A stretch of 12,786 bases of DNA from Trueperaceae bacterium (lineage in GTDB: Bacteria > Deinococcota > Deinococci > Deinococcales > Trueperaceae): the NCBI GenBank assembly GCA_007128755.1, contig SKWV01000408.1, positions 1 to 12,786 on the forward strand, read 5' to 3'. Below, one piece after another: positions 1-6,984 of the stretch. The position numbers and the translations under genes were made by a program. Numbering within the stretch: position 1 is the first letter of the stretch; each line of letters starts with the position of its first letter. Below the pieces are notes generated by a model. That model was not told the origin of the DNA. It saw only the letters and a list, made by a program, of their open reading frames with translations, and searched no databases.

Positions 1-223
1 CCGGATCGACGCGACGTCGATCCGCAACCCGATCGCGGCGTTCCTGGCGCGCCGCTCGCGCTCCGCCGCGGCAGCCGTGGAGAAGCGCCTGCTCCTCCTG
101 GGCGGGAGCCCGGCGGGACCCGCCGAAGGGTTCGTGGTGCAGCAGAAGACGGGGCCGCTGCGCGAGGGAGAGACCGATCGCGCGCGCGAGTGGGCGCGCG
201 CGTTGGTGGCGCCGTCCTCCTGA
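1..223 (+). CDS. C-terminal end of an unidentified protein (partial, runs off the left edge)
   Basis: Reading from base 2, 73 codons run without interruption to a TGA at 221-223. Nearly every third codon position is G or C, which is good evidence that this is a real coding tail. The visible peptide has an Arg/Ala-rich stretch (FLARRSRSAAAAVEKR), a short hydrophobic run (LLLLGG) and a hydrophilic end (EWARALVAPSS). I do not recognise a family from this tail and give no function. It converges on the GH42 gene, whose stop codon is only 13 bp away, leaving no room for an ordinary terminator between them. It is on the opposite strand from the leftward glycosidase operon and probably belongs to a different transcription unit. 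Confidence 0.7.
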   Translation, partial: RIDATSIRNPIAAFLARRSRSAAAAVEKRLLLLGGSPAGPAEGFVVQQKTGPLREGETDRAREWARALVAPSS

Positions 224-236
224 TGGACGTGAGGCC

Positions 237-2291
237 TCAGGTGCGGCGGTCGCTCGAGCCGACTCCGGGATCGACGAGGATCAGGACCTCCTTCGGCGGG
301 AGGACGACGGTCCCGGTGCGTGGACGGTCGCGGAGGGCGTCGCGGTACGAGGTCGGCCCGAGGTCGACCTCGCACGGCTCGTCGTTGTGGTTGAGCACGA
401 AGACGACGCTGCGGTCAGCGTGCTCCCGTCGGGTGACCTCCACCCCGCTCGAGACGGTGAGCGGGGGCGTGATGCCCGCAGCGAGGCAGAGCGCCGCCAC
501 GAGGTCGCCGCGGAACGCCGCGTCGGCGCGCGAGCCGACGTACCAGGCTTCGCCGTCGCCGTGGCGGTGCTGCGTCACGACGGGCGTACCAGCGTAGAAG
601 TCGTCGCCGTACACGGCGACGACGTCGGCGGTCTCGGCGTGGATGATGTCGCACAGGAGGTCGCAGGCGTACGTCGCTGCGAACCCAGTCACGCCTTCCT
701 CCATGACGATCCGGTTGGCGGCGCCGGGCAGCAGGGCGTCGGTCTCCTCGACCCAGATCCCCAGTAGCGCCCGCAGCTCACCGGGGTAGCCGCCCAAGGT
801 CACCAGGTCGCGCTCGTCGACGATGCCGCTGAAGTACGTCGTCACGAACCGCCCGCCGCCGGCGACGTACGCCTCGAGCGTGGCGGCGTAGCCCGGCTTC
901 ACCATGTAGAGCAAGGGCGCGAGCACCAGGTCGTAGCGCGTGAGGTCGGCGCCGACCCCGACCACGTCGACAGGCACGTTACGCTCGAAGAGCGCGCGGT
1001 GCCACGCGAGCACTTCGTCGAGGTAGCCGAGATCGACGGAGGGACCGCTCGAGTACTCGAGCGCCCACCACGTGTCCCAGTCGAAGACGATGGCGACCCT
1101 CGCCTCGACGTGGGCGCCGAGGACGGTGTCGCCCAGCTCGCCGAGCTCGGCACCGAGCTCGGCGCATTCGCGGAAGACGCGCGTGTGCTCGTGCCCCGCG
1201 TGCTCGATCACGGCCCCGTGGAACTTCTCGCAAGCGCCACGCGAGCGCCGCAGCTGGAAGAACATGACGGTATCGGCGCCACGGGCGACGGCCTGCAGGC
1301 TCCACAGACGCATGACGCCAGGTCGTTTCAGGCTGTTGTACGGCTGCCAGTTCTGCTGGCTCGGTGTCTGCTCCATGAGCATGAACGGTCGTCCGTCCTT
1401 GAGGCCGCGCATCAGGTCGTGGCGGAACGCGGTCGTGCTGACGGGCGTATCGAGCGAGGGGTACGAGTCCCAGGAGATCACGTCGAGGTGCGGCGCCCAC
1501 GCGAAGTAGTCGAGCGGCTTGTAGGTGCCCATCATGTTCGTCGTGATCGGGACGTCGGTGGAGTGCGCGCGGATGGCGTCGCGCTCGAGGATGAAGCAGT
1601 CCAGGAGGTTGTCGGAGTTGAACCGGGCGTAGTCGAGCGAGATGCCCTGGAAGCACGTCCGACGCGCGTCGAGGTGCTCGCTCAGGAGGTTGGGCGGGAC
1701 GATCTCGTCCCAGTCGTAGAAGGTATGGCTCCAGAAGCGCGTGTTCCAGGCCTCGTTGACGGCGTCGAGATCGCCGTAGCGCTCGCGCAGCCACGTCCGG
1801 AACGCCGCCGCGCAGGCATCGCAGTAGCAGCTCCCGCCGTACTCGTTGTTGACGTGCCAGACGGCGAGTGCCGGATGCCCGCCGTAGCGCTCGGCGAGGA
1901 GGCCGGCGAGCTTCGGCGCGTACGCGCGGTAGGTGGGGCTGCTCGGACAGGAGTTGTGCCGCTGCCCGTACACTCGCCGGCGGCCCTGGAAGTCGACGCG
2001 CAGCACGTCGGGGTGGCGGTGCGCCATCCAGGCCGGGTGCGCGGCGGTCGCCGTGGCGAGGCACATGGCGACGCCGTTCGCGTGCAGGTTTTCGACGATC
2101 TCGTCAAGCCACTCGAACGCGTAGGTGTCCTCGCTCGGTTGCAGGAGCGCCCAGGAGAACACGCCGATGGTGGCGATGTCGATGCCGGCGAGGCGGAAGA
2201 GCCGCATATCGTCGTCCCAGACCTCGCGCGGCCATTGCTCCGGGTTGTAGTCGCCGCCGTAGGCGATCTTCCGCAGTCGCGCGTGGATCAT
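237..2291 (-). CDS. GH42 beta-galactosidase
   Basis: This 684-residue protein has the usual length and layout of a GH42 beta-galactosidase, an enzyme that removes terminal beta-galactosyl residues from oligosaccharides. The N-terminal signature GGDYNPEQW (12-20) opens a TIM barrel of about 390 residues. The acid/base is predicted as Glu150 in HVNNEYGG and the nucleophile as Glu307 in LMEQTP. Cys115, Cys155, Cys157 and Cys160 match the zinc-binding cysteine cluster known in Thermus-type GH42 enzymes. A trimerisation-like domain follows (about 395-605), then a small C-terminal beta domain ending near EVLILVDPG. There is no signal peptide, so it should be cytoplasmic. The ATG overlaps the stop of the upstream beta-glucuronidase gene by 4 bp (ATGA) and is preceded by a strong Shine-Dalgarno run, GAGGAGGAG (2302-2294). 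It is the last gene of the leftward operon. The exact linkage specificity (beta-1,3, 1,4 or 1,6) cannot be read from sequence. Confidence 0.96.
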   Translation of the reverse strand: MIHARLRKIAYGGDYNPEQWPREVWDDDMRLFRLAGIDIATIGVFSWALLQPSEDTYAFEWLDEIVENLHANGVAMCLATATAAHPAWMAHRHPDVLRVDFQGRRRVYGQRHNSCPSSPTYRAYAPKLAGLLAERYGGHPALAVWHVNNEYGGSCYCDACAAAFRTWLRERYGDLDAVNEAWNTRFWSHTFYDWDEIVPPNLLSEHLDARRTCFQGISLDYARFNSDNLLDCFILERDAIRAHSTDVPITTNMMGTYKPLDYFAWAPHLDVISWDSYPSLDTPVSTTAFRHDLMRGLKDGRPFMLMEQTPSQQNWQPYNSLKRPGVMRLWSLQAVARGADTVMFFQLRRSRGACEKFHGAVIEHAGHEHTRVFRECAELGAELGELGDTVLGAHVEARVAIVFDWDTWWALEYSSGPSVDLGYLDEVLAWHRALFERNVPVDVVGVGADLTRYDLVLAPLLYMVKPGYAATLEAYVAGGGRFVTTYFSGIVDERDLVTLGGYPGELRALLGIWVEETDALLPGAANRIVMEEGVTGFAATYACDLLCDIIHAETADVVAVYGDDFYAGTPVVTQHRHGDGEAWYVGSRADAAFRGDLVAALCLAAGITPPLTVSSGVEVTRREHADRSVVFVLNHNDEPCEVDLGPTSYRDALRDRPRTGTVVLPPKEVLILVDPGVGSSDRRT

Positions 2292-4042
2292 GGCTCCTCC
2301 TCGGATCGGGGCGCGTGCCAGAGCTCACGGACGCGACGGGCCGCCATCTTCGGTTGGCGCTCGCGCGTGAAGAGGCCCTTGTAGTTCCGGCCCGCGACCC
2401 GCGTGATCGACTGGGCGGTGGCGAAGTCGCACAGGTTCCAGATGTGTGCGCCGACGACGTACGGTTTGGCGTCGAGCAGCCTGATGGTCGCGTCCAGGAA
2501 GTCGACCTGGTACTCCTCGCTGAACATCACGGGCGGCTCGGCGTGCATGCCCGGGATGGTGTCGACGCCGAACTCGCCGATGAAGATCGGCTTGCGGGTG
2601 CGGGCGTGGATGGCGTCGAGCTCGGTGGAGAGGCGTTCGATGCCCGCTCCGATGTCGCCGACCTCGCTGTACCAGCCGCGGTAGCGGTTCAGCGCGATGA
2701 CGTCGCATAGGTCGAGCGCGACGTCGTCTTCACCCAGGTAGCTCACGAACGTGACGGGGCGGGTCGGGTCGAGGGCTCGCGCGAGCCGGAACTGGTGCGC
2801 GAAGTGCCCCTCGGCTTCGGGGCGGCGGTTGTGCGGCTCGTTGGCCAGGCTCCACATGATCACGCAGGGGTGGTTCCGGTCGCGTTCGATCAGGGCCTGC
2901 GTCTGCATCTCCCACACGCGCAGTCGTTCGTCGAGCCCGTCGGGGTGGAAGTACATCTCGACGCACGGCGTCTCGCTGATGACGAGGACGCCCAGTTGGT
3001 CGGCGAGCTCGAGCGCCTCCTCGGCGTAGGGGTAGTGCGAGGTCCGGTACGAGTTGGCGCCGACCCAGCGCATCAACGCGTGATCCTTGACGAGCGTCAG
3101 CGGCTGGTAGCCGCGTCCGGCGAGATGGAAGTCCTCGTGCCGGCCGAAGCCACGGAGGTGGATCGGGTGGCCGTTGAGCAGGAGGCGGTCCCCGTCGACG
3201 GCGATCGTGCGGACGCCGATGGCCTGGTGATAGGCGTCGACGACGGTGCCTCCGGACGTCAGCTCGATCCTGAGGTCGTAGAGGTTCGGCTCCTCGGGAG
3301 ACCAGAGGCGCGCCTCGGGGAGCTCGAGCGTGAGAGCGGCTCGATCCGCCCCGATTGCGGCCTCGCGCCACACCGTCTGCCCGTGTCCCGAGATCGTCAC
3401 GCGGGCTCCCTCCGGCGCGCCGTCCGTGTGGAGCCTGACGTCGACCAGGCCGCGGTCGCCCTCGACCTCGGTGCGGACGACGAGGTCGGCGAGGGCCTGG
3501 TGCGCCGTCGCGTACACGATCACGGGGCGGTGGATGCCGCAGTACGGGAAGAAGTCGTGGCTGGTGTCGGGTGTCTGCTCCGGCCGCATGAAGTTGTCGA
3601 GCGGGTCACGACGCACGTCGGCCGATGGCACGCGGTTCGGGCCGATGGCCCCGTCGACGAGCACGACAAGCGTGTTGTGGTCCTCTCGGAGGGCGAGCGC
3701 GTCGAACTCGAACGGGAGGTGGCCGCCCTCGTGTTCGCCCAGCAGCACCCCGTTGAGCCACACGGTCGCGTGGTAGTTCACGGAGCCGAAGCGGATGCGG
3801 ATCCGCTTGTCGTGCCAGCCCCATGGCCGGACGAAGCGGGTCTGGTACCAGGCTTCGCCGAAGTAGTCGCGGGCGCCGGTGACGAGGTCGTTCCACGAGG
3901 CCGGCACCACGATCGGCTCGCCGGCCTCGAAGCCGTGCGTCCAGCCGAGGTCGCGGCCCCGGCCTTCGCGATCCAGTCTGAAGCTCCAGAGGCCGGAGAG
4001 GTCGACGAGCTGGCGATGCGTGGTGTTGCGCGGGTACAGCAT
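2288..4042 (-). CDS. uidA: GH2 beta-glucuronidase
   Basis: This 584-residue protein has the three-part GH2 layout: a sugar-binding jelly roll (about 10-180), an Ig-like domain (182-275) and a TIM barrel (277-575). E. coli UidA is about 603 residues. The acid/base is predicted as Glu402 in SLANEPH and the nucleophile as Glu490 in FIGEFGVDT. It shares UidA-specific stretches such as LNRYRGWY (451-458), SEEYQ and GLFTRERQPK. Asn553 and Lys555 (NYK) match the Asn-x-Lys motif that holds the uronate carboxylate, which favours beta-glucuronidase over beta-galactosidase. There is no signal peptide, so action is probably on imported glucuronides. The open frame extends upstream to 4705 but would then overlap the amidohydrolase. 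ATG 4042 is chosen because AGGAG (4052-4048) lies 5 nt before it and overlaps the amidohydrolase stop. Its own stop overlaps the GH42 start by 4 bp, implying translational coupling. Confidence 0.95.
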   Translation of the reverse strand: MLYPRNTTHRQLVDLSGLWSFRLDREGRGRDLGWTHGFEAGEPIVVPASWNDLVTGARDYFGEAWYQTRFVRPWGWHDKRIRIRFGSVNYHATVWLNGVLLGEHEGGHLPFEFDALALREDHNTLVVLVDGAIGPNRVPSADVRRDPLDNFMRPEQTPDTSHDFFPYCGIHRPVIVYATAHQALADLVVRTEVEGDRGLVDVRLHTDGAPEGARVTISGHGQTVWREAAIGADRAALTLELPEARLWSPEEPNLYDLRIELTSGGTVVDAYHQAIGVRTIAVDGDRLLLNGHPIHLRGFGRHEDFHLAGRGYQPLTLVKDHALMRWVGANSYRTSHYPYAEEALELADQLGVLVISETPCVEMYFHPDGLDERLRVWEMQTQALIERDRNHPCVIMWSLANEPHNRRPEAEGHFAHQFRLARALDPTRPVTFVSYLGEDDVALDLCDVIALNRYRGWYSEVGDIGAGIERLSTELDAIHARTRKPIFIGEFGVDTIPGMHAEPPVMFSEEYQVDFLDATIRLLDAKPYVVGAHIWNLCDFATAQSITRVAGRNYKGLFTRERQPKMAARRVRELWHAPRSEEEP

Positions 4043-4050
4043 GTCGGCTC

Positions 4051-4818
4051 CTAGAGCGAGATATCGAGCAGCGAGGCGATGTTGCCGGCCATGACGCGTG
4101 CCCGATCGGGTTCGGGCAGCTCGTCCTTCAGGAGCGCTTCGTAGGCGGCGACCTCGACGTGGATGAGGTTGAAGGGGGCGTCGCTGCCGAAGCAGATGCG
4201 GTCGGGGCCGAGCGCCCTGATCGCCTTGAGCACGTTCACGGGCCGCACGGCGCTGCCGATCGCGGTGATGTTCGGATGCGCCTGCAGCACCTCGATCGCA
4301 GGATCCGAGAGGTCGTGGAAGCCGACGCCGCCCATGTGCACCATGAGGAACCGCGTGTCGGGGAACAGCCCGGCGATGCGGCCGAGCCGGCGCGGGTGCG
4401 TGGCCTCGGGCGCGTCCGTCCCCACGTGGAAGGCCACGATCGCACCTCGCGTCGCGAGGTGTTCGATCAGGGGCATGACCAGGACCGGGTCGTCGATGGT
4501 GAACTCGTTCTGCGCGCCGTTGAGCTTGATGCCGGCGAAGCCGTACTCGTCCAGGCAGCGGTCGGATTCCTCGCGCATCGCGCCCAGGCCGAAGTGCGGG
4601 TCGGCCCAGCCGAACCCGATGATGCGGTCGGGGTGCTCGCGAGCGGCTCGGCAGACGTAGCGGTTCCCGGCGGCGACGTCGCGATGGTACGGCGGCCGGA
4701 GCCATGTCAGGGCACGGTCGACCTGGGCGCGGTCCATGCGGCGCAGCAGCTCGTCGATCGAGATGTCGTTCGGGCTCGCGGTGAACGGTGAGATGTGGAC
4801 GTCCGCGTCGATGATCAT
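4051..4818 (-). CDS. Amidohydrolase-2 family metal-dependent hydrolase or decarboxylase
   Basis: This 255-residue protein has the motif order of the amidohydrolase-2 (COG2159) TIM-barrel family: a DxH pair at Asp6/His8 in MIIDADVHI, a second-sphere or metal His131 in AFHVGTD, His161 in MVHMGG, and catalytic Asp213 in FGSDAP. Known members hydrolyse lactones or amides, or decarboxylate aromatic acids, using one bound metal. The exact reaction cannot be read here. Its position as first gene of an operon with beta-glucuronidase and beta-galactosidase suggests a sugar-acid role such as lactone hydrolysis, but that is inference. It starts at ATG 4818 with AGGAG (4830-4826) 7 nt upstream, and its TAG stop is built into the ribosome-binding site of the glucuronidase gene 8 bp on. 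It is transcribed divergently from the GntR regulator and is probably controlled by it. There is no signal peptide. The length is slightly short for the family, but all metal-site motifs are present. Confidence 0.85.
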   Translation of the reverse strand: MIIDADVHISPFTASPNDISIDELLRRMDRAQVDRALTWLRPPYHRDVAAGNRYVCRAAREHPDRIIGFGWADPHFGLGAMREESDRCLDEYGFAGIKLNGAQNEFTIDDPVLVMPLIEHLATRGAIVAFHVGTDAPEATHPRRLGRIAGLFPDTRFLMVHMGGVGFHDLSDPAIEVLQAHPNITAIGSAVRPVNVLKAIRALGPDRICFGSDAPFNLIHVEVAAYEALLKDELPEPDRARVMAGNIASLLDISL

Positions 4819-4838
4819 GGGCGCGCTCCTAAGCGAGC

Positions 4839-4868
4839 TTGCATTCTGTGTCCGACATCATACATAAT
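4839..4868 (+). promoter_or_regulatory. Predicted promoter of the GntR regulator gene
   Basis: TTGCAT at 4839-4844 and CATAAT at 4863-4868 are separated by 18 bp and lie about 40 bp before the regulator's ATG. The -10 matches the consensus at five of six positions; the -35 is weak, matching essentially only TTG. The predicted operator sits inside the spacer, which would allow autoregulation. The prediction rests on consensus matching only. Confidence 0.4.
4847..4864 (-). promoter_or_regulatory. Predicted FadR/GntR-type operator, copy 1, overlapping the leftward -10 box
   Basis: On the minus strand this reads TGTATGATGTCGGACACA. It matches the copy at 5628-5645 at 16 of 18 positions. The core is near-palindromic (ATGTC-G-GACAC). 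The TATGAT within it (4862-4857) is a plausible -10 for the amidohydrolase-glucuronidase-galactosidase operon and would give a leader of roughly 30 nt. I see no good -35 at the right distance. Sitting between two divergent genes, one bound dimer could control both. Binding by the adjacent regulator is inferred. Confidence 0.6.
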
Positions 4869-4909
4869 GGACTCCACGAGCGCGACATAGATTGGAGACA
4901 CGCCGGGTC

Positions 4910-5593
4910 ATGACCGTCTTCGAACCCCTGGACCGAGTATCGATCGCGAAGAACGTCATCTCGCAGATCAAGCGTGCCATGGAGGAGGGGCGGTTGCGTC
5001 GGGGCGACCAACTCCCGCCGGAGCCGCTTCTCGCCGAGCAGATGCAGGTGAGCCGCGCCTCGCTGCGGGAGGCCCTCAAGGTGCTCGAGGTCATGGGCGT
5101 CCTCGAGGTCCGGCGCGGGAGCGGCACCTACATCGCCGACCGTCCGCGACTCCCCACCGTCGACCCGTTGCTCTTCTTGCTCCTGCTGCAAGACGGCGAC
5201 GCCAGCGATCTCGTCGAGGTGCGCTACATGATCGAGGTGGGCTTCACGCGCCTCGCACAAGCACGCCTGACCGCCGACGACTTCGATCGTCTCGAGCGCA
5301 GCGTGAACGATCTCCGCCGCTCCGTCGCCGCCGGGACCGCGACGGCCGAGGAAGACCTCGCGTTCCACAGGATCATCCTCGAGGCGACCCACAACCAGTT
5401 CGTCATCCAGATCGGCAACACGATCCTCGAGTTGTTCCGCGAGTCGATCGGTCGCGGCGTGAAGACGTTCCCGACGCAGGCGGTGGAGCACCACGAGGCG
5501 ATCCTCGCAGCCCTGAAGAAGGGGGGTGCGCAGGAGATCGAAGGCGCGATCGAGCAGAGCTACGAGTTCTGGCGCGACACGATCGCAGATTGA
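4910..5593 (+). CDS. GntR-family transcriptional regulator, FadR subfamily (FCD ligand domain)
   Basis: From ATG 4910 the protein has 227 residues, typical for the FadR subgroup. A winged helix-turn-helix occupies about 11-75, with the hallmark series LPPEPLLAEQ, VSRASLREAL, LEVMGVLEVRRG and GTYI. An all-helical FCD ligand-binding domain follows. Asp149 and His153 (DLAFH) and His194/195 (VEHHEAI) fit FCD metal ligands, while the position that often carries the last His appears to be Ser217. The FadR subgroup includes UxuR and ExuR, which sense uronic acids, so an effector derived from glucuronate is a reasonable inference given the neighbouring beta-glucuronidase. An upstream in-frame TTG (4892) has no clear ribosome-binding site. 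GGAG at 4894-4897 lies about 12 nt before the ATG, somewhat long, so the start is not certain. The gene sits between two copies of an 18-bp motif that is probably its operator. Confidence 0.92.
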   Translation: MTVFEPLDRVSIAKNVISQIKRAMEEGRLRRGDQLPPEPLLAEQMQVSRASLREALKVLEVMGVLEVRRGSGTYIADRPRLPTVDPLLFLLLLQDGDASDLVEVRYMIEVGFTRLAQARLTADDFDRLERSVNDLRRSVAAGTATAEEDLAFHRIILEATHNQFVIQIGNTILELFRESIGRGVKTFPTQAVEHHEAILAALKKGGAQEIEGAIEQSYEFWRDTIAD

Positions 5594-5606
5594 GAGACGC
5601 ACGCGA

Positions 5607-5635
5607 TTGCCCTTTCGACCCTGGTTGTGTATGAT
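5607..5635 (+). promoter_or_regulatory. Predicted promoter of the ABC transporter/glycosidase operon
   Basis: TTGCCC (5607-5612) and TATGAT (5630-5635) are separated by exactly 17 bp, 50 bp before the binding-protein start codon. The match to a sigma-70-type promoter is good for such a GC-rich background. The -10 lies inside the predicted operator, so regulator binding should block transcription initiation. Confidence 0.55.
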
Positions 5636-5645
5636 GTCTGACATA
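5628..5645 (+). promoter_or_regulatory. Predicted FadR/GntR-type operator, copy 2
   Basis: The sequence TGTATGATGTCTGACATA matches the copy in the divergent gap (4847-4864, minus strand) at 16 of 18 positions. It contains a perfect odd palindrome, ATGTC-T-GACAT (5634-5644), the kind of short dyad recognised by GntR dimers. It covers the -10 box of the transporter operon, consistent with repression. Recognition by the adjacent GntR protein is inferred from position and repetition. Confidence 0.65.
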
Positions 5646-5673
5646 CCCGGTTCGATCACTCTCCGGAGTGGAG

Positions 5674-5680
5674 AAGGAGG
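5674..5680 (+). promoter_or_regulatory. Ribosome-binding site that fixes the binding-protein start
   Basis: AAGGAGG lies 5 nt before GTG 5686. An in-frame GTG at 5668 would place this strong site inside the coding sequence and add six charged residues before the signal peptide, so 5686 is the better start. Confidence 0.8.
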
Positions 5681-5685
5681 AAGAC

Positions 5686-6933
5686 GTGAGACGACTCGTC
5701 GCAGTACTCCTGGTGTGCCTGCTGGGCACCGCCGTATTCGCGCAGACCCCGTTGCGCCTCGCCTGGTGGGGCGGTGATGCACGCCACGCCCTCTACAACG
5801 AACTCGCCGATCGCTACGAGCAGCAGAACCCGGGCGTCATCCTCGACCGCGAGTTCGCCGGCTGGGGGCCCTACTGGGAGCGCCTCGCGACGCAGGTCGC
5901 CGGTGGCAACGCTCCCGACATCATCCACATGCACGAGGCGTTCCTGACCGAGTACGCCAGCCGCGGCACGCTGCTCGATCTCACGCCTTTCGTCGAGGAC
6001 GGCACCCTCGACCTCGGCGACTTCCCGGAGGGGATCGTCGACGCCGGGCGTGCGGGTGACGCGATCGTCATGGTGTCGCTCGGGAACTCCTCCTCGGGCA
6101 CGCACTACAACACCCGGCTCTTCGACGAGGCCGGCCTGCCGTACCCCACGTTCGACTGGACGTGGGCCGAGTTCGAAGAGACCGCCATCGCCATCTCCGA
6201 GGCGCACGGCCCGGGTGTCTACGGCGCCAGTGACCAGGGCGGCTGGGACGCCACCCTCGAACTGTTCATGCGCCAGCGCGGCAAGACGCTGTTCGACGGC
6301 AACGCGCTCGGCTTCACGCGCGACGACCTGGTCGAGTACTGGAGCATCTGGCAGCGCCTCCGCGAGGCGGGCGGCGTTCCCCCCGCCGACGTGACCTCGG
6401 AGCGCAGCTCGGCCGCCCATCAGGACAGCATGCTCGTGCACAACGTCATCGCCATGCAGCTCATGTCCGGCAACCAGCACCGGCTCTTCCAGCAGTACAC
6501 CGACGACGGGCTCGGGTTGACGACGCTGCCACGTCCCAACGATCCGGCTGCGCCGGCCGGCGACGTGATCTCCGGCGCGTACATCTCGGTCTCGAGCCGC
6601 ACCCGCAACCCCGTCGAGGCCGTGCGCTTCGTGAACTGGCTCGTGAACGACCCGGAGGTGGCGCGGACGTATGGTGGCGAGCACGGTCCTCCGGGTTCGG
6701 TGCTGATGCAAGAGGCGATCGCCGATCAGATGGAGCCGGCTGACCAGCGCCTCATGGACATGATGCAGTACATCGCTCCCACCGCCGGCCTCGGCGAGGT
6801 TCGGCCGCAGAACGCCGGTGAGGTCCTGAGCGCCTTCACGACGGTCCACGAAGAGCTCATGTTCGGACGACACCCTTCGGTCGAGTCCGCCGTCGATGCC
6901 TTCTTCGCCGAGGCCGACTTCGTCCTCAACTGA
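5686..6933 (+). CDS. ABC sugar transporter, extracellular substrate-binding protein
   Basis: This 415-residue protein is a family-1 (MalE/UgpB-like) carbohydrate-binding protein, the extracytoplasmic receptor that hands oligosaccharides to the two permeases encoded next. The N-terminus is a classical signal peptide: Arg-Arg, a hydrophobic core (LVAVLLVCLLG), then a likely signal-peptidase-I cut after VFA at residue 19, with Gln following. There is no lipobox, so it is probably a periplasmic or secreted protein rather than a lipoprotein. The mature part begins LRLAWWGGDARH and contains the family stretch GGNAPDIIHMHEAFLTEYA and later AVRFVNWLVNDPEV. Many Trp and Tyr residues suggest aromatic stacking against sugars. 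It is the first gene of the rightward operon, with its own predicted promoter and operator. A strong intergenic hairpin follows it, which may allow more of this protein than of the permeases. The ligand is not predictable from sequence. Confidence 0.93.
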   Translation: MRRLVAVLLVCLLGTAVFAQTPLRLAWWGGDARHALYNELADRYEQQNPGVILDREFAGWGPYWERLATQVAGGNAPDIIHMHEAFLTEYASRGTLLDLTPFVEDGTLDLGDFPEGIVDAGRAGDAIVMVSLGNSSSGTHYNTRLFDEAGLPYPTFDWTWAEFEETAIAISEAHGPGVYGASDQGGWDATLELFMRQRGKTLFDGNALGFTRDDLVEYWSIWQRLREAGGVPPADVTSERSSAAHQDSMLVHNVIAMQLMSGNQHRLFQQYTDDGLGLTTLPRPNDPAAPAGDVISGAYISVSSRTRNPVEAVRFVNWLVNDPEVARTYGGEHGPPGSVLMQEAIADQMEPADQRLMDMMQYIAPTAGLGEVRPQNAGEVLSAFTTVHEELMFGRHPSVESAVDAFFAEADFVLN

Positions 6934-6944
6934 CCCGCGAATGT

Positions 6945-6973
6945 GGGTGAGGGGGCGTCACGCCCCCTCACCC
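6945..6973 (+). repeat. Perfect intergenic inverted repeat (13-bp stem, 3-nt loop)
   Basis: GGGTGAGGGGGCG (6945-6957) and CGCCCCCTCACCC (6961-6973) are exact reverse complements around TCA. The hairpin starts 11 bp after the binding-protein stop and ends right before the permease ribosome-binding site. There is no U-tract, so it is not a standard intrinsic terminator. Stable hairpins between binding-protein and permease genes, as in malE-malF, are known to stabilise the upstream message and reduce downstream expression. That role is inferred here. Confidence 0.75.
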
Positions 6974-6979
6974 GGGAGG
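6974..6979 (+). promoter_or_regulatory. Ribosome-binding site that fixes the first permease start
   Basis: GGGAGG lies 5 nt before ATG 6985. The longer in-frame start at GTG 6943 would put the whole 13-bp hairpin inside the coding sequence, so 6985 is preferred. Confidence 0.75.
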
Positions 6980-6984
6980 CTGCG

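Noticed and set aside
230..239. TGAGGCCTCA palindrome between the convergent stops as a bidirectional terminator
   Set aside because: It is a 10-bp dyad with no loop and no T-tracts, and it overlaps the GH42 stop codon. It is too short to call.
999..2384. Long plus-strand open frame opposite the GH42 gene
   Set aside because: This is an antisense shadow caused by high GC at third codon positions. The translation is rich in Val, Glu and Arg and resembles no family, while the minus strand encodes a clear GH42 enzyme.
4043..4705. N-terminal extension of the GH2 frame up to 4705
   Set aside because: This stretch lies entirely within the amidohydrolase gene in another frame, is Arg/Pro-rich with no domain sense, and a well-placed AGGAG supports the start at 4042.
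4892..4909. TTG start for the GntR regulator
   Set aside because: There is no convincing ribosome-binding site upstream, and the ATG at 4910 gives the usual family N-terminus. It is kept only as an alternative start.
5657..5670. CACTC-TCCG-GAGTG hairpin in the leader of the binding-protein mRNA
   Set aside because: Only 5 bp of stem, upstream of and not covering the ribosome-binding site. There is no evidence of a riboswitch-like structure.
5656..6873. Long minus-strand open frame opposite the binding-protein gene
   Set aside because: It is antisense to a clearly recognised substrate-binding protein, and its translation has no recognisable motifs.
6945..6973. Hairpin as a rho-independent terminator
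   Set aside because: No U-run follows, and the permease ribosome-binding site begins at the next base. Termination here would cut off the transporter's own permeases.
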